Shown in pieces: positions 27,363 to 36,325 of a stretch of DNA of 64,000 bases. This stretch comes from Ensifer oleiphilus (GTDB lineage: Bacteria > Pseudomonadota > Alphaproteobacteria > Rhizobiales > Rhizobiaceae), in contig NZ_JABWDU010000004.1 in assembly GCF_013371465.1 (NCBI RefSeq), positions 248,001 to 312,000 of the forward strand, read 5' to 3'. Position 1 is the first letter of the stretch; each line of letters opens with the position of its first letter. The position numbers and the translations under genes were made by a program. The notes below the pieces were generated by a model, which was given only the letters and a program-made list of their open reading frames with translations, was not told where the DNA came from and did not search any database.

Positions 27363-27379
27363 GCATACATCGCGTATGT
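27363..27379. promoter_or_regulatory. TetR operator-like palindrome 3
   Basis: GCATACA-TCG-CGTATGT is the third copy of the layout, again with a perfect right half-site. It is 40 bases upstream of the MFS start and would lie near the transcription start of that gene. Confidence 0.6.
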
Positions 27380-27418
27380 CAATACAGGCGCCTGTCACGG
27401 TGCGTCGCTGGAGTTTCC

Positions 27419-28657
27419 ATGGCAAACCCTTACGGACAGATTTTCGCCGTTCCCGGCACGACAGCATTCACGCTGGCGGGTCTGGTTTCGCGCCTGCCGC
27501 TGTCGATGATGGCCATCGGCATCATCACCATGCTGGCCCAGGCGCGCGGCTCCTACGGCCTTGCAGGTGGGGTTGCCGCGGCCTTCACGCTGGCCCTGGC
27601 ACTGGTGGCACCGCAGGTTTCGCGGCTCGTGGATCGTTTTGGCCAGGGCCGTGTCTTGCCCGTCGCCGCCGCGCTCAGCATCGCCGGCACCGCAGGCCTC
27701 TTGATCGCGACCCACTGGCGGGCACCGGACTGGACGCTTTTCGTGTTTGCTCTCATCGCCGGTTCTGCGCCCAGCATGTCGGCCATGACCAGGGCGCGGT
27801 GGAGCGAGATCTATCGCGGCCGTCCCGAACTGAAGACGGCCTTCTCGCTGGAATCGGTGTTCGACGAAGTCTGCTTCATCGTCGGCCCGCCCATTGCCGT
27901 GGGGCTGAGTGTCGGGCTGTTTCCCGAGGCAGGCCCCTTGGCCGCGGCCATCTTTCTGGCGATCGGGGTTACCGCATTCGTGTTGCAGAAGGGCACGGAG
28001 CCGTCAGTGCGACCGCCCGAAACCATCGCCACGGGTTCGGCGCTTCGTTATCCCGCCCCGCATGTATTGATCCTGGCGCTCGCCGGCATGGGCGTGATCG
28101 TCGGCACGATCGACGTCGTCAGCGTCGCCTTTGCCGAAGCGGAAGGCCAGCCCGCTGCCGCAAGCGTCGTTCTTTCCCTCTATGCGCTCGGCTCCTGCAT
28201 CGCCGGCCTGACCTTTGGTGCCGTCCGGATCGGCTTGTCGCTGCCGAAGCTCTTTCTGATCGGCGCGGGGATGACGGCCGCCAGCACCTTGCCGCTGTTG
28301 CTGGTCGACGGCGTCACCAGCCTTGCCGCGATGATGTTCCTATCCGGCGTGTTCTTCGCGCCGACGATGATCGTCGCTCTGAGCATGGGGGAGATCGTCG
28401 TGCCGCCGGCCAAACTCACCGAGGGGCTGACCTGGTTGACGACAGGCCTCGGCATCGGGGTTGCCGCAGGCGCGGCATCGGCAGGCGCCGTGGTCGCTCG
28501 TTTCGGCGTGCAGACCGGCTTTGCCATCGCGGTTGCAGCGGGCGTCCTGATCCTTGTCGCGGCCCTAGCCGGCTATCGCCGCCTGTCGAGGATAGACGCC
28601 GCTCATGCCGTCAAGGCAGACGTAGCGACGGATTCTCGCGCTGGCGTCGGCGCCTGA
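27419..28657 (+). CDS. Major facilitator superfamily transporter
   Basis: 412 residues, about 12 transmembrane helices. The N-terminal half starts MANPYGQIFAVPGTTAFTLA and includes the loop-2/3 region APQVSRLVDRFGQGRVLPVA, which resembles the MFS G-x-x-x-D-R/F motif. The C-terminal tail is a short Ala-rich cytoplasmic end. The overall pattern fits multidrug or small-molecule efflux proteins. Control by the divergent TetR protein with operator sites next to it supports an efflux role, but the substrate is not known. The start at 27419 follows GGAG; a longer reading frame upstream overlaps the regulator and is not real. It converges on the TraB/GumN gene with a shared hairpin. Confidence 0.9.
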   Translation: MANPYGQIFAVPGTTAFTLAGLVSRLPLSMMAIGIITMLAQARGSYGLAGGVAAAFTLALALVAPQVSRLVDRFGQGRVLPVAAALSIAGTAGLLIATHWRAPDWTLFVFALIAGSAPSMSAMTRARWSEIYRGRPELKTAFSLESVFDEVCFIVGPPIAVGLSVGLFPEAGPLAAAIFLAIGVTAFVLQKGTEPSVRPPETIATGSALRYPAPHVLILALAGMGVIVGTIDVVSVAFAEAEGQPAAASVVLSLYALGSCIAGLTFGAVRIGLSLPKLFLIGAGMTAASTLPLLLVDGVTSLAAMMFLSGVFFAPTMIVALSMGEIVVPPAKLTEGLTWLTTGLGIGVAAGAASAGAVVARFGVQTGFAIAVAAGVLILVAALAGYRRLSRIDAAHAVKADVATDSRAGVGA

Positions 28658-28664
28658 GATTGGT

Positions 28665-28685
28665 GGCCGGCACACTCTGCCGGCC
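28665..28685. terminator. Bidirectional terminator-like hairpin between MFS and TraB/GumN genes
   Basis: GGCCGGCA and TGCCGGCC form an 8-bp stem with a 5-base loop in the 36-base gap between two convergent genes. No T run follows on either strand. Confidence 0.5.
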
Positions 28686-28693
28686 GGGGTGCG

Positions 28694-29773
28694 TCAGTTG
28701 GCGCGGGTGACGGAGAAGCCCTGACGCTTCAGCAACTCGACCAGGCCTTCGTCGCCGGCAAGATGCAGGGCGCCGACTGCCATGAAGGCGTTGCCGGCGC
28801 CGAGGATTGGCTCGGCGCGGGTCGCCATCGTCTTGTTGCGGTCAATGATGATGCGCTGTTCGAAGTCGGCGTAGCTGGCGTCCTCGCTGGCCACGTCTTC
28901 GGACACGGCCTTCATCATCGGCATGATCATGCCGGTGTCGCCGGAAAGGTAGAGATCGGTGGTGGTGGCAAGCACGTCGTCGATGGTCTTGCCGAGAGCC
29001 AATGTTTCAATGAGCGCGCGCAGGTGCAGTTCGGTCGGCAGCGAATCCATCGCGGCCAGCTGCTCGACGAGGGTCTCGAGCCCTTTCAGCGTCTTGCCCA
29101 GGCTGACGGCGTCCTCGGCGAGCTTCTTGTCGAGGAACGAGGCGCCGGCGGCCTTGCGCGTCATCTCGCAGGCCGGCAGCGCCACGAAGCTCGCAATCAT
29201 CCACGGCTTCATTTTCGCCACCAGAGTCAGCGGGATGCCCCGTGCCTTGAGGCCCTGTTCAAGCCGTGCACGGTCGTCGGCATCCAGGAAATCATTGATT
29301 GTCTTGTTGCCGGCAAACATCGTCAGGTCGGGCCGCATCAGGATGGCGGCGGCCGATTTTTTGTCGTCGATGATCTCGTCCGATTCGACGATGACAGTCG
29401 ATGCCGTGGCGAAGGCATCGGCAGCACCCTCAGGCATGGCGAGCACGCGCGGATCCGTCACATGCATGGTGCCGAGCAGCCACGAAGGGGCGACGCCGTC
29501 CTTCTCTATCTTCCAGAATATACCCTTGCCGTTGGGGATGGCGTCCGCTTCCGCTTTCAACCGGGCGAGTTTCGCGGGATCGGTTTTCTCGAAGCCGGCA
29601 ATGAGGTTGGTGCCGCCACAGACGGTGTCCGTTGCCGCCGCAGCATCCGAGACCGAAACGATCGCCGCTATGAGGCTTGCCGCGAGCAGCAGATGGATGA
29701 GCGCGATCAGCCAGAGGGCCATATCGGCGGCCCTGGCCGCAAGGTGACGGACGGGCTTGGCGATCGAATACAT
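28694..29773 (-). CDS. TraB/GumN-family protein
   Basis: 359 residues from the ATG at 29773, preceded by AGGAAG at five bases; an in-frame GTG lies six bases earlier. The N-terminus has a hydrophobic segment (about 18-45) acting as a signal peptide or anchor. The family core is seen in SWLLGTMHVTDPRVLAMPEG near residues 97-116 (the GTxH motif) and in FMAVGALHLAGDEGLVELL near the C-terminus (the GxxH motif). These conserved His and Glu residues suggest a Tiki-like metalloprotease fold. Two Cys residues (DTVCGG, ALPACEM) may form a disulfide in the periplasm. The physiological role is unknown. Confidence 0.85.
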   Translation of the reverse strand: MYSIAKPVRHLAARAADMALWLIALIHLLLAASLIAAIVSVSDAAAATDTVCGGTNLIAGFEKTDPAKLARLKAEADAIPNGKGIFWKIEKDGVAPSWLLGTMHVTDPRVLAMPEGAADAFATASTVIVESDEIIDDKKSAAAILMRPDLTMFAGNKTINDFLDADDRARLEQGLKARGIPLTLVAKMKPWMIASFVALPACEMTRKAAGASFLDKKLAEDAVSLGKTLKGLETLVEQLAAMDSLPTELHLRALIETLALGKTIDDVLATTTDLYLSGDTGMIMPMMKAVSEDVASEDASYADFEQRIIIDRNKTMATRAEPILGAGNAFMAVGALHLAGDEGLVELLKRQGFSVTRAN

Positions 29774-29904
29774 GATCACTTCCTAATGTTCTGCCGAGTT
29801 CTGCGGACCCTACGCTTCGTCGGTCACGGCTTTCTTAACGGGCATGGTTAATTCGTTCGTCCGTCCAAATTCAGGCAGGGGCTGAATTCAGGCTCGGGCC
29901 AAAA

Positions 29905-30840
29905 TCAGGCCCGGGGGTGCGCCCGGTCGTAGATCTCCAGAAGTCGCGTCGAGTCGACGCCGGTATAGACCTGGGTCGTCGACAGGCTGGCGTGGCCGAG
30001 CAGCTCCTGGATGGTCCTGAGATCGCCGCCGCCGGCAAGCAGATGCGTGGCGAAGGAGTGGCGCAGCGCGTGCGGCGTGGCTGTGTCGGGCAGACCGAGC
30101 GCGCCGCGCAGCTTCTGCATCTCGCGCTGGATGATGGCCGGTTGAAGCTTTGCCCCGCGAGTTCCGCGGAACACCGGCTCGTCGGCGCCGGCGTGATAGG
30201 GGCAGAGCTTGAGATAGGTGGCGACCGCGTCGCGCGCGACAGCCATCAGCGGCACGATGCGGGTCTTACCGCCCTTGCCGGTGATGCGCAGCGACGTTGG
30301 CGTACCCGCGAAATCGCCAGGCGTCAGATCCAGCGCTTCGGAGATGCGCAGTCCGCAGCCGTAGAGCAGCGTCAGCACGGCGGCGTTGCGCGCCGCCACC
30401 CACGGCTCCTCGGCAAGCTGCGCTTCCGTGGTGACGACATTGAGTGCCTCGCGGTCCGTCAACGGCTTCGGCAGGGATTTCGGTTGCTTCGGCGAACGGA
30501 CGGCGGCGGCGCCTGCGGCATTGGCAAGACCGCTGCGTTCCAGATAGCGCAGGAACGAGCGCAGGCCGGCAAGGCCGCGGCCAAGCGTGCGGGCACCCGC
30601 ACCACCCTTGCGGCGCTGGGCGAGGAAGCCGCGAAGGTCGGCGGGCCGCAATGTGCTGATGTCTGAAAGGCGCGGCGGGCCGGCGAGATGGCCGGTGAGA
30701 AATGTCAGGAATTGCCGCGTGTCGCGCTCATAGGCCTCGACGGTGTTATCGGACAGGCGGCGCTCCTGCAGGAGCCCCTGCAGCCATCGCTGGCGCTCTG
30801 CAAGCAGGTCCGGATGGCCGATGACGATGAGCTCGTTCAT
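29905..30840 (-). CDS. xerC: Tyrosine recombinase XerC
   Basis: 311 residues. XerC with XerD resolves chromosome dimers at dif. The N-terminal SAM-like DNA-binding domain spans about residues 10-110. The catalytic set is complete: Arg165 (CGLRISEALDL), Lys189 (GKGGKTR), His257 and Arg260 (HALRHSFATHLL), His283 (LLGHASLSTTQ) and nucleophile Tyr292 (VYTGVD). It is a housekeeping recombinase, not evidence of a mobile element: no att site or phage genes are nearby. It is followed by a gap of about 130 bases with repeated AATTCAGGC-like words, then the TraB gene. It is divergent from the acyltransferase. Confidence 0.95.
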   Translation of the reverse strand: MNELIVIGHPDLLAERQRWLQGLLQERRLSDNTVEAYERDTRQFLTFLTGHLAGPPRLSDISTLRPADLRGFLAQRRKGGAGARTLGRGLAGLRSFLRYLERSGLANAAGAAAVRSPKQPKSLPKPLTDREALNVVTTEAQLAEEPWVAARNAAVLTLLYGCGLRISEALDLTPGDFAGTPTSLRITGKGGKTRIVPLMAVARDAVATYLKLCPYHAGADEPVFRGTRGAKLQPAIIQREMQKLRGALGLPDTATPHALRHSFATHLLAGGGDLRTIQELLGHASLSTTQVYTGVDSTRLLEIYDRAHPRA

Positions 30841-30974
30841 GGTCGCTTTCCAAGATGGTCGGTCATCGACAATGCCCTGACGCCTCTTATGTTTTTGCTA
30901 ACGTAACCTTGGATTTTGTCATCCCTAGATCATATTGAATTGCGATGTTCAGCCACAAGGAAACGGGTGAGGCC

Positions 30975-31898
30975 ATGGCGGGACGGGATTCGGTGAACGG
31001 ATTCGCGCATTATGCTGAAGTGATCGCCCTGGTTTCCCAAGGGCAGCCCGGCCACATCGTCGATACCCTCATTGCCGAGCGCGGCCAGCGGATCGTCAGG
31101 AGCCCGATGTGGCCCCTTGTCCGCCCCTTTCTCTACACGCTTCTCAACTATCGAAAAGCGCTGGAATTCGCCGATGCCGTCGCCAATGTGCCGGGCTTTC
31201 AGGCGTTCGAACATCTCAGTTCGCTGCTATCGCTCGACGTGCGCGTCGACCGGCCGGAGCGCATTCCCACTGAAGGTGGGTTCCTGCTGGTCAGCAATCA
31301 CCCGACCGGAATTGCCGACGGCATCGCCGTTTTCGATCTGCTCAAAAACCGGCGGCCGGACATGATGTTCTTTGCGAACCGCGACGCGATCCGCGTCAAT
31401 CCGCGCTTTGTCGAGATGGTCATTCCGGTCGAATGGCGTGAGGAACACAAGAGCAAGCTGAAAGCCCGCGAAACGCTGCAGGTCACCAATCGGGCGATCA
31501 GCGACGGCAAGGCGACGGTGCTGTTTCCCTCCGGCCGCATCGCCTACTGGGCCGATGGCCGGCTCAACGAGCGCCCCTGGAAGACGTCGGCGGTGGGGTT
31601 TGCGCGCAAATACGGCCTGCCGATCCTGCCGGTGCACATGAGCGCCCGCAATTCCGGACTGTTCTACTGGTTTGCAAAGTGGTCCACCGAGCTGCGCGAC
31701 ATGACTGTGTTCCACGAGCTGCTCAACAAGAAGGGCGATCTCTTCGATATCCGCATCGGCAATCTCATTGCGCCGGAGGCTCTGGACGGTGACGCAGTCG
31801 AGGTGACGAAGGCCCTGGAACGACACACGGCGTTGGACCTCGCGCGCGACGCCGATGCGGCGTTTCGCCCAATGGCGCGCGTTTCCCTGGCCTCCTGA
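30975..31898 (+). CDS. Lysophospholipid acyltransferase family protein (PlsC-like)
   Basis: 307 residues from the ATG at 30975, preceded by GGGTGAGG; an ATG ten codons upstream (30945) lacks a visible ribosome binding site. The acyltransferase block has LLVSNHPTGIADGIAVFDLL near 104-123, with His109 and Asp115 forming the NHxxxxD catalytic motif. The following VLFPSGRIAYWADG segment corresponds to the second block (FPEG-like). The substrate is unknown; the family acylates lysophospholipids or related acceptors at the membrane. It is followed by the orphan ATPase gene after about 40 bases. Confidence 0.85.
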   Translation: MAGRDSVNGFAHYAEVIALVSQGQPGHIVDTLIAERGQRIVRSPMWPLVRPFLYTLLNYRKALEFADAVANVPGFQAFEHLSSLLSLDVRVDRPERIPTEGGFLLVSNHPTGIADGIAVFDLLKNRRPDMMFFANRDAIRVNPRFVEMVIPVEWREEHKSKLKARETLQVTNRAISDGKATVLFPSGRIAYWADGRLNERPWKTSAVGFARKYGLPILPVHMSARNSGLFYWFAKWSTELRDMTVFHELLNKKGDLFDIRIGNLIAPEALDGDAVEVTKALERHTALDLARDADAAFRPMARVSLAS

Positions 31899-31937
31899 TC
31901 TCTTCATGTGATGGCGGGAATGGGCTAAGCATGAGCC

Positions 31938-33074
31938 ATGCTGCTTCGTTCCATGTTCGCCGAAAATTACCGCTCGCTGAGGTCGATCCGCATGGATCTG
32001 ACCGGCGTCAATCTGTTCATCGGCGAGAATGGGGTGGGCAAATCCAACCTCTACCGGGCGCTGCAGCTGGTGCAGGCCGCCGTGCGCGGCAGCCTTGCTC
32101 ATGAGATCGCCAAGGAAGGCGGCATGTCCTCCGCACTTTGGAGCGGTCGGCGACGTGCCGACAAGCCCGCGCGTATCCGGCTCGAGACGGAACTGATGGA
32201 CGAGGAGCGGGCGATCACCTTCCGCTACCGGATCGAGGCGGGGTTGCGTCCGCCGTGCGCGGCGGCCGGCTTTGCCTTCGAGCCGCAGGTCAAGGAGGAG
32301 GAGCTGAGCGTCGAAACCGGGCGCCGGCCGGTAACGATGATGAAGCGTTCCGGTCCCGGCATCTTCGTGCGCGGCGAGCGCGGACGCATGGAAGATTATC
32401 CCGAGCAGGCGCTGCAGTCGGAGACGGCAATCGCGCTCTTGGGCGATGCCGGGCATTATCCCGAAATCGGCACCTTCCGCCGGGCCGTCGATCAGTGGCG
32501 GTTCTTTCACGGCTTCCGCACCGATCGCGATTCCCCGCTGCGCCTGCCGTGCCTTGCGGTGACGGCGCCGATGCTCGACGAGGACGGCACCAACATGGCG
32601 GCGGTGTTTGCGACGCTGCGGCACACGCGGCAAGACACCGTCGATCTCGACCGCGCCATCGCCGACGCCTTCGGCGGCGCCTATCTCGACGTTCCCGATC
32701 CCGGCCAGTTCGCCGAATTCTCGCTGGTCTTTCCCGATTTTCCGCAGCGGCCGTTTTCGACGCGCGAGCTGTCTGACGGGCAGATGCGGTTCCTGGCGCT
32801 TGCGGCCGCGCTGCTATCCTATCGTCGCCCGCCCTTCATCGCGCTCAACGAGCCGGAAACCAGCCTGCATCCGGACATGTTGCCGGCACTTGCCGACATG
32901 ATCGCCAGTGCCGCGCGCGACAGCCAGGTCTGGATCGTCACCCATTCAGAGCGGCTGGCCGAAGCCATCCGCGAGCGCTGCGGCGTTCGCGCGCGTCGGG
33001 TGATCCGCAAGGACAGCGCCACCTGGATCGACGGCATGCGGCTCACCGGCCTGATCGACGACGATGACGCGTAA
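31938..33074 (+). CDS. Orphan SMC/RecF-like AAA ATPase (AAA_21, COG4637-like)
   Basis: 378 residues. Walker A is INLFIGENGVGKSN-like, read here as VNLFIGENGVGKSNLYRALQ near residues 24-43. A middle region (about 60-270) has no recognisable domain. An ABC-type signature follows in TRELSDGQMRFLALAAALLS. Walker B is FIALNEPETSLHPD, and the switch His is in WIVTHSERLAE. This is the layout of overcoming-lysogeny/RecF-type stand-alone ATPases, but no TOPRIM nuclease or partner gene is fused or adjacent. It could belong to DNA repair or defence; neither is shown. It converges on the aldolase gene. Confidence 0.8.
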   Translation: MLLRSMFAENYRSLRSIRMDLTGVNLFIGENGVGKSNLYRALQLVQAAVRGSLAHEIAKEGGMSSALWSGRRRADKPARIRLETELMDEERAITFRYRIEAGLRPPCAAAGFAFEPQVKEEELSVETGRRPVTMMKRSGPGIFVRGERGRMEDYPEQALQSETAIALLGDAGHYPEIGTFRRAVDQWRFFHGFRTDRDSPLRLPCLAVTAPMLDEDGTNMAAVFATLRHTRQDTVDLDRAIADAFGGAYLDVPDPGQFAEFSLVFPDFPQRPFSTRELSDGQMRFLALAAALLSYRRPPFIALNEPETSLHPDMLPALADMIASAARDSQVWIVTHSERLAEAIRERCGVRARRVIRKDSATWIDGMRLTGLIDDDDA

Positions 33075-33100
33075 AAAAGGCCCCGCATCGCTGCGGAGCC
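33073..33100 (-). terminator. Intrinsic terminator of the fructose-6-phosphate aldolase gene
   Basis: On the minus strand GGCTCCGCA pairs with TGCGGGGCC (one mismatch) around a GCGA loop and is followed by TTTTTT. It begins 24 bases after the stop codon of the aldolase gene and overlaps the end of the convergent ATPase gene. Confidence 0.85.
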
Positions 33101-33123
33101 CTGCAATCACTTGTCCGAAAAGA

Positions 33124-33777
33124 TCAGGCGATCTTCTGGCCGGTCTTCGCCCAGTCGGCGAGGAAGGTTTCGAGGCCCTTGTCGGTCAGCGGGTGCTTGA
33201 CCAGAGCCTTCAGCGTCGCCGGCGGTGCGGTGACCACGTCGGCGCCAATGAGGGCGGCTTCCTTGACATGGTTGACCGTGCGGATGGAGGCGGCGAGGAT
33301 TTCCGTCTCATAGCCGTAGTTGTCGAAGATGTGGCGGATTTCGCGGATCAGGTCCATGCCGTCGAAGGCGATGTCGTCCAGGCGGCCGACGAAGGGCGAA
33401 ACGAAGGTCGCGCCGGCCTTGGCGGCGAGCAGCGCCTGGTTGGCGGAGAAGCACAGCGTCACGTTGGTCTGGTGACCGTCCGAGGTCAGCGCCTTGCAGG
33501 CCTTGAGGCCGTCGAGCGTCAGCGGCAGCTTGATGCAGATGTTGTCGGCGATCTTCGACAGAACGGCCGCTTCCTTCATCATCTCGGCGTATTCGGTGGC
33601 GGTCACTTCGGCCGAAACCGGGCCTTCGACGATGCCGCAGATTTCCTTGGTGACTTCGGTGATGTCACGGCCCGACTTGAGGATCAGCGAAGGGTTGGTG
33701 GTGACGCCGTCGAGGAGGCCGAGATCGTTCAGCTCGCGGATTTCCTTGACGTCGGCGGTATCAACGAAAAATTTCAT
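33124..33777 (-). CDS. fsa: Fructose-6-phosphate aldolase / transaldolase-like (short TalC type)
   Basis: 217 residues, the length of the short TalC/Fsa group rather than the ~320-residue classical transaldolase. The opening [20 protein letters not shown] and [15 protein letters not shown] are signature segments. The Schiff-base lysine is Lys83 in [30 protein letters not shown] closes the barrel. Members act as fructose-6-phosphate aldolases or as transaldolases; the sequence alone cannot decide between these. The start at 33777 has GGGAG upstream. Confidence 0.93.
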   Translation of the reverse strand: MKFFVDTADVKEIRELNDLGLLDGVTTNPSLILKSGRDITEVTKEICGIVEGPVSAEVTATEYAEMMKEAAVLSKIADNICIKLPLTLDGLKACKALTSDGHQTNVTLCFSANQALLAAKAGATFVSPFVGRLDDIAFDGMDLIREIRHIFDNYGYETEILAASIRTVNHVKEAALIGADVVTAPPATLKALVKHPLTDKGLETFLADWAKTGQKIA

Positions 33778-33955
33778 GGGGTCACTCCCTTGGGGCACGA
33801 TTGCCGTTCGGGCGCATATCTACCGGGAGGAATTCCTTTGGCAGAGATCGCGCGCGTTGAAACTCTGGTGGAACCGTGAGAAACCCTGCGCCGGCAAGGC
33901 TGCGGTTCGCAGCGCAGTTTTCTTTAACCGAAACACGTGGCAAGGTCACGGCAAA

Positions 33956-36160
33956 ATGACTCGCGATTCAACCGATTTATTCGGGCCTGTTTCCAGCCGT
34001 TGCGTCGTGCCTGTTCTGGTACCGATGCCGGCATCCAAGGCCTATTCCTACGCGGTGCCGGAGGGCATGGCGGTCGAGCCCGGCTCGATCGTCCAGGTGC
34101 CGCTCGGGCCCCGTCTGGTCGTGGGCGTCGTCTGGGATGGCGACGACGACGGCAGCGTCGATCCGAAGAAGCTGAAGGCGATCGAGAAGGTCTTCGATTG
34201 CCCGCCGCTGACGCCCGACATGCGCACATTTCTCGATTGGGTCGCGACCTATACGGTGACGCCGCCGGGGCTGGTGGCGCGCATGGCACTGCGCGCACCC
34301 GCCGCCTTCGATCCCGAGCCGATGGTGGAGGCTCTACGGCTGACCGACATGCGCCCGGAGCGCATGACGACGGCGCGCGAGCGCGTCATTGCGGCGGCCG
34401 GCGACGGATTTGCCTGGACGCGCTCGGGCCTGGCGCACGCAGCCGGCGCTTCGTCGAGCGTCATCGACGGTCTCGCCCAGCAGGGCGTGTTCGAAACCGT
34501 GTTCATGGCGCCGCCGCCCGTTGTCGCCGCGCCGGATCCCGAATTCACGGCCCCTCGGCTCGAAGGCCCGCAGAAAGAGGCCGCCGCCGATCTGCTTGCC
34601 GCCGTCGAACAGGGCGGGTTTTCTGTGTCGCTGATCGACGGGATCACCGGCTCGGGCAAGACCGAGGTCTATTTCGAGGCGATCGCCGCCACACTTCGGG
34701 CCGGCAAGCAGGTGCTGATCCTGCTGCCGGAAATTGCGCTGACGGCGAGCTTCCTCGAACGCTTCCAGGACCGCTTCGGCTCCAAGCCGGCCGAATGGCA
34801 TTCCGATCTCGCCCCGAGAACGCGCGAAAAAGTCTGGCGGCAGGTGACGACGGGCACGGTGCGCGTCGTTGCCGGCGCCCGCTCGGCGCTGTTTCTGCCC
34901 TTCGAGGAACTGGGCCTGATCATCGTCGATGAGGAGCATGACCCGGCCTACAAGCAGGAGGACCGGGTGTTCTACAATGCCCGGGACATGGCCGTCGTGC
35001 GCGGCCGCATCACCGGCTTTCCGGTCGTTCTGGTTTCGGCGACGCCGTCGGTCGAAAGCCGGGTCAATGGCGAGGTCGGCCGCTACAAGCCGATCCATCT
35101 GCCCACACGTTTTGGCGATGCGGCGCTGCCGCGGCTCGGCGTCATCGACATGCGCCAGCATCCGCCCGCGCGCGGCGGCTTCCTTTCGCCTGTGCTCATC
35201 AACCAGATCGGCAAGACGGTCGAGCGCGGCGAGCAGGCGCTGTTGTTCCTCAACCGGCGCGGTTATGCGCCGCTGACGCTCTGCCGCGTCTGCGGTCATC
35301 GCTTCCAGTGCCCGGATTGCTCAAGCTGGTTAGTCGAGCACCGCTTCCGCGGCCAGATCCAGTGCCACCATTGCGGCTATGCGGAAAAGACGCCCGAGGC
35401 CTGCCCGGAATGCGGTACCTTCGATCACCTCGTTGCCTGCGGTCCGGGGGTCGAGCGCATCGCCGAGGAGGTCGAGCGCCATTTTCCGGACGCGCGCACG
35501 ATCGTACTTTCCTCCGACCTGATGGGCGTCAAGCGGCTGCGGCTGGAGCTGGAAGCGATTGCCCACGGCGAAGCGGACATCGTCATCGGCACGCAGCTCG
35601 TCGCCAAGGGCCACAATTTTCCGCTGATGACGCTGGTCGGCATCATCGATGCCGATCTCGGGCTGGCCAATGGCGATCCGCGTGCAGCCGAGCGAACGTT
35701 CCAGCTGTTGTCGCAGGTGACCGGGCGCGCCGGCCGAACCGGCCTGAAGAGCCTCGGCCTGTTGCAGACCTACCAGCCGCAGCACCCGGTGATGCAGGCG
35801 ATCGTCTCCGGCGACGCCGATGCGTTCTATGACCGGGAGATCGCCGAGCGGGAGAAGGCGCTGCTGCCGCCGTTCGGCCGGCTGGCGTCGCTGATCGTCT
35901 CGGCCGATACCCGCCAGGATGCCGAGACTCATGCCCGCGGGCTTCGAAGCGCCGCCCCGCGCACGGACGGCATTTCGATCCTCGGCCCGGCCGAGGCGCC
36001 ACTGGCTTTGATCCGCGGCCGTCACCGCTTCCGGCTCCTCGTGCACGGGCGGCGCAACAGCGACATGCAGGCTTTCGTCAAGGCGATGATTGCCGCCGGG
36101 CCGAAGGAGCGCGGCTCGATCAGCGTCCAGCTCGATATCGATCCCCAGAGCTTCCTTTGA
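33956..36160 (+). CDS. priA: Primosomal replication-restart helicase PriA
   Basis: 734 residues, full length. PriA recognises stalled forks and reloads DnaB. The N-terminal 3'-binding domain includes ASKAYSYAVPEGMAVEPGSI and VQVPLGPR. Walker A is IDGITGSGKTEVYFEAI at about 228-244, and the helicase DEEH box is in IIVDEEHDPAYKQEDRVFY. The zinc-binding insertion has its eight Cys residues in LCRVCGHRFQCPDCSSW, QIQCHHCGY and CPECGTFDH. The open frame extends upstream without homology. The start at 33956 precedes MTRDSTDLFGPVSSRCVVPV. It is divergent from the aldolase gene. Confidence 0.96.
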   Translation: MTRDSTDLFGPVSSRCVVPVLVPMPASKAYSYAVPEGMAVEPGSIVQVPLGPRLVVGVVWDGDDDGSVDPKKLKAIEKVFDCPPLTPDMRTFLDWVATYTVTPPGLVARMALRAPAAFDPEPMVEALRLTDMRPERMTTARERVIAAAGDGFAWTRSGLAHAAGASSSVIDGLAQQGVFETVFMAPPPVVAAPDPEFTAPRLEGPQKEAAADLLAAVEQGGFSVSLIDGITGSGKTEVYFEAIAATLRAGKQVLILLPEIALTASFLERFQDRFGSKPAEWHSDLAPRTREKVWRQVTTGTVRVVAGARSALFLPFEELGLIIVDEEHDPAYKQEDRVFYNARDMAVVRGRITGFPVVLVSATPSVESRVNGEVGRYKPIHLPTRFGDAALPRLGVIDMRQHPPARGGFLSPVLINQIGKTVERGEQALLFLNRRGYAPLTLCRVCGHRFQCPDCSSWLVEHRFRGQIQCHHCGYAEKTPEACPECGTFDHLVACGPGVERIAEEVERHFPDARTIVLSSDLMGVKRLRLELEAIAHGEADIVIGTQLVAKGHNFPLMTLVGIIDADLGLANGDPRAAERTFQLLSQVTGRAGRTGLKSLGLLQTYQPQHPVMQAIVSGDADAFYDREIAEREKALLPPFGRLASLIVSADTRQDAETHARGLRSAAPRTDGISILGPAEAPLALIRGRHRFRLLVHGRRNSDMQAFVKAMIAAGPKERGSISVQLDIDPQSFL

Positions 36161-36325
36161 TATCAAGTCTGATTTGATCAGAAGTTTTCCGGGATCGCCG
36201 CCGCGATCGGCTCGTGGACGATTCACAACGGCTGCGAGTTGCGCTAGAGGTCTGGGATGCATCGCGACGGGCAATGGCCCTCTTGGCGATGCGATCGAGA
36301 TCGGCGCTCATCTGCAGGAACGGGC

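Noticed and set aside
29905-30840. XerC considered as a sign of a prophage or integrative element
   Set aside because: The sequence is the housekeeping dimer-resolution recombinase. No tRNA, att-like direct repeats, transposase or phage genes lie nearby.
33494-33955. N-terminal extension of priA by about 150 codons
   Set aside because: The extension runs antisense through the aldolase gene and has no PriA-like sequence. The real PriA domain starts at MTRDSTDLFG.
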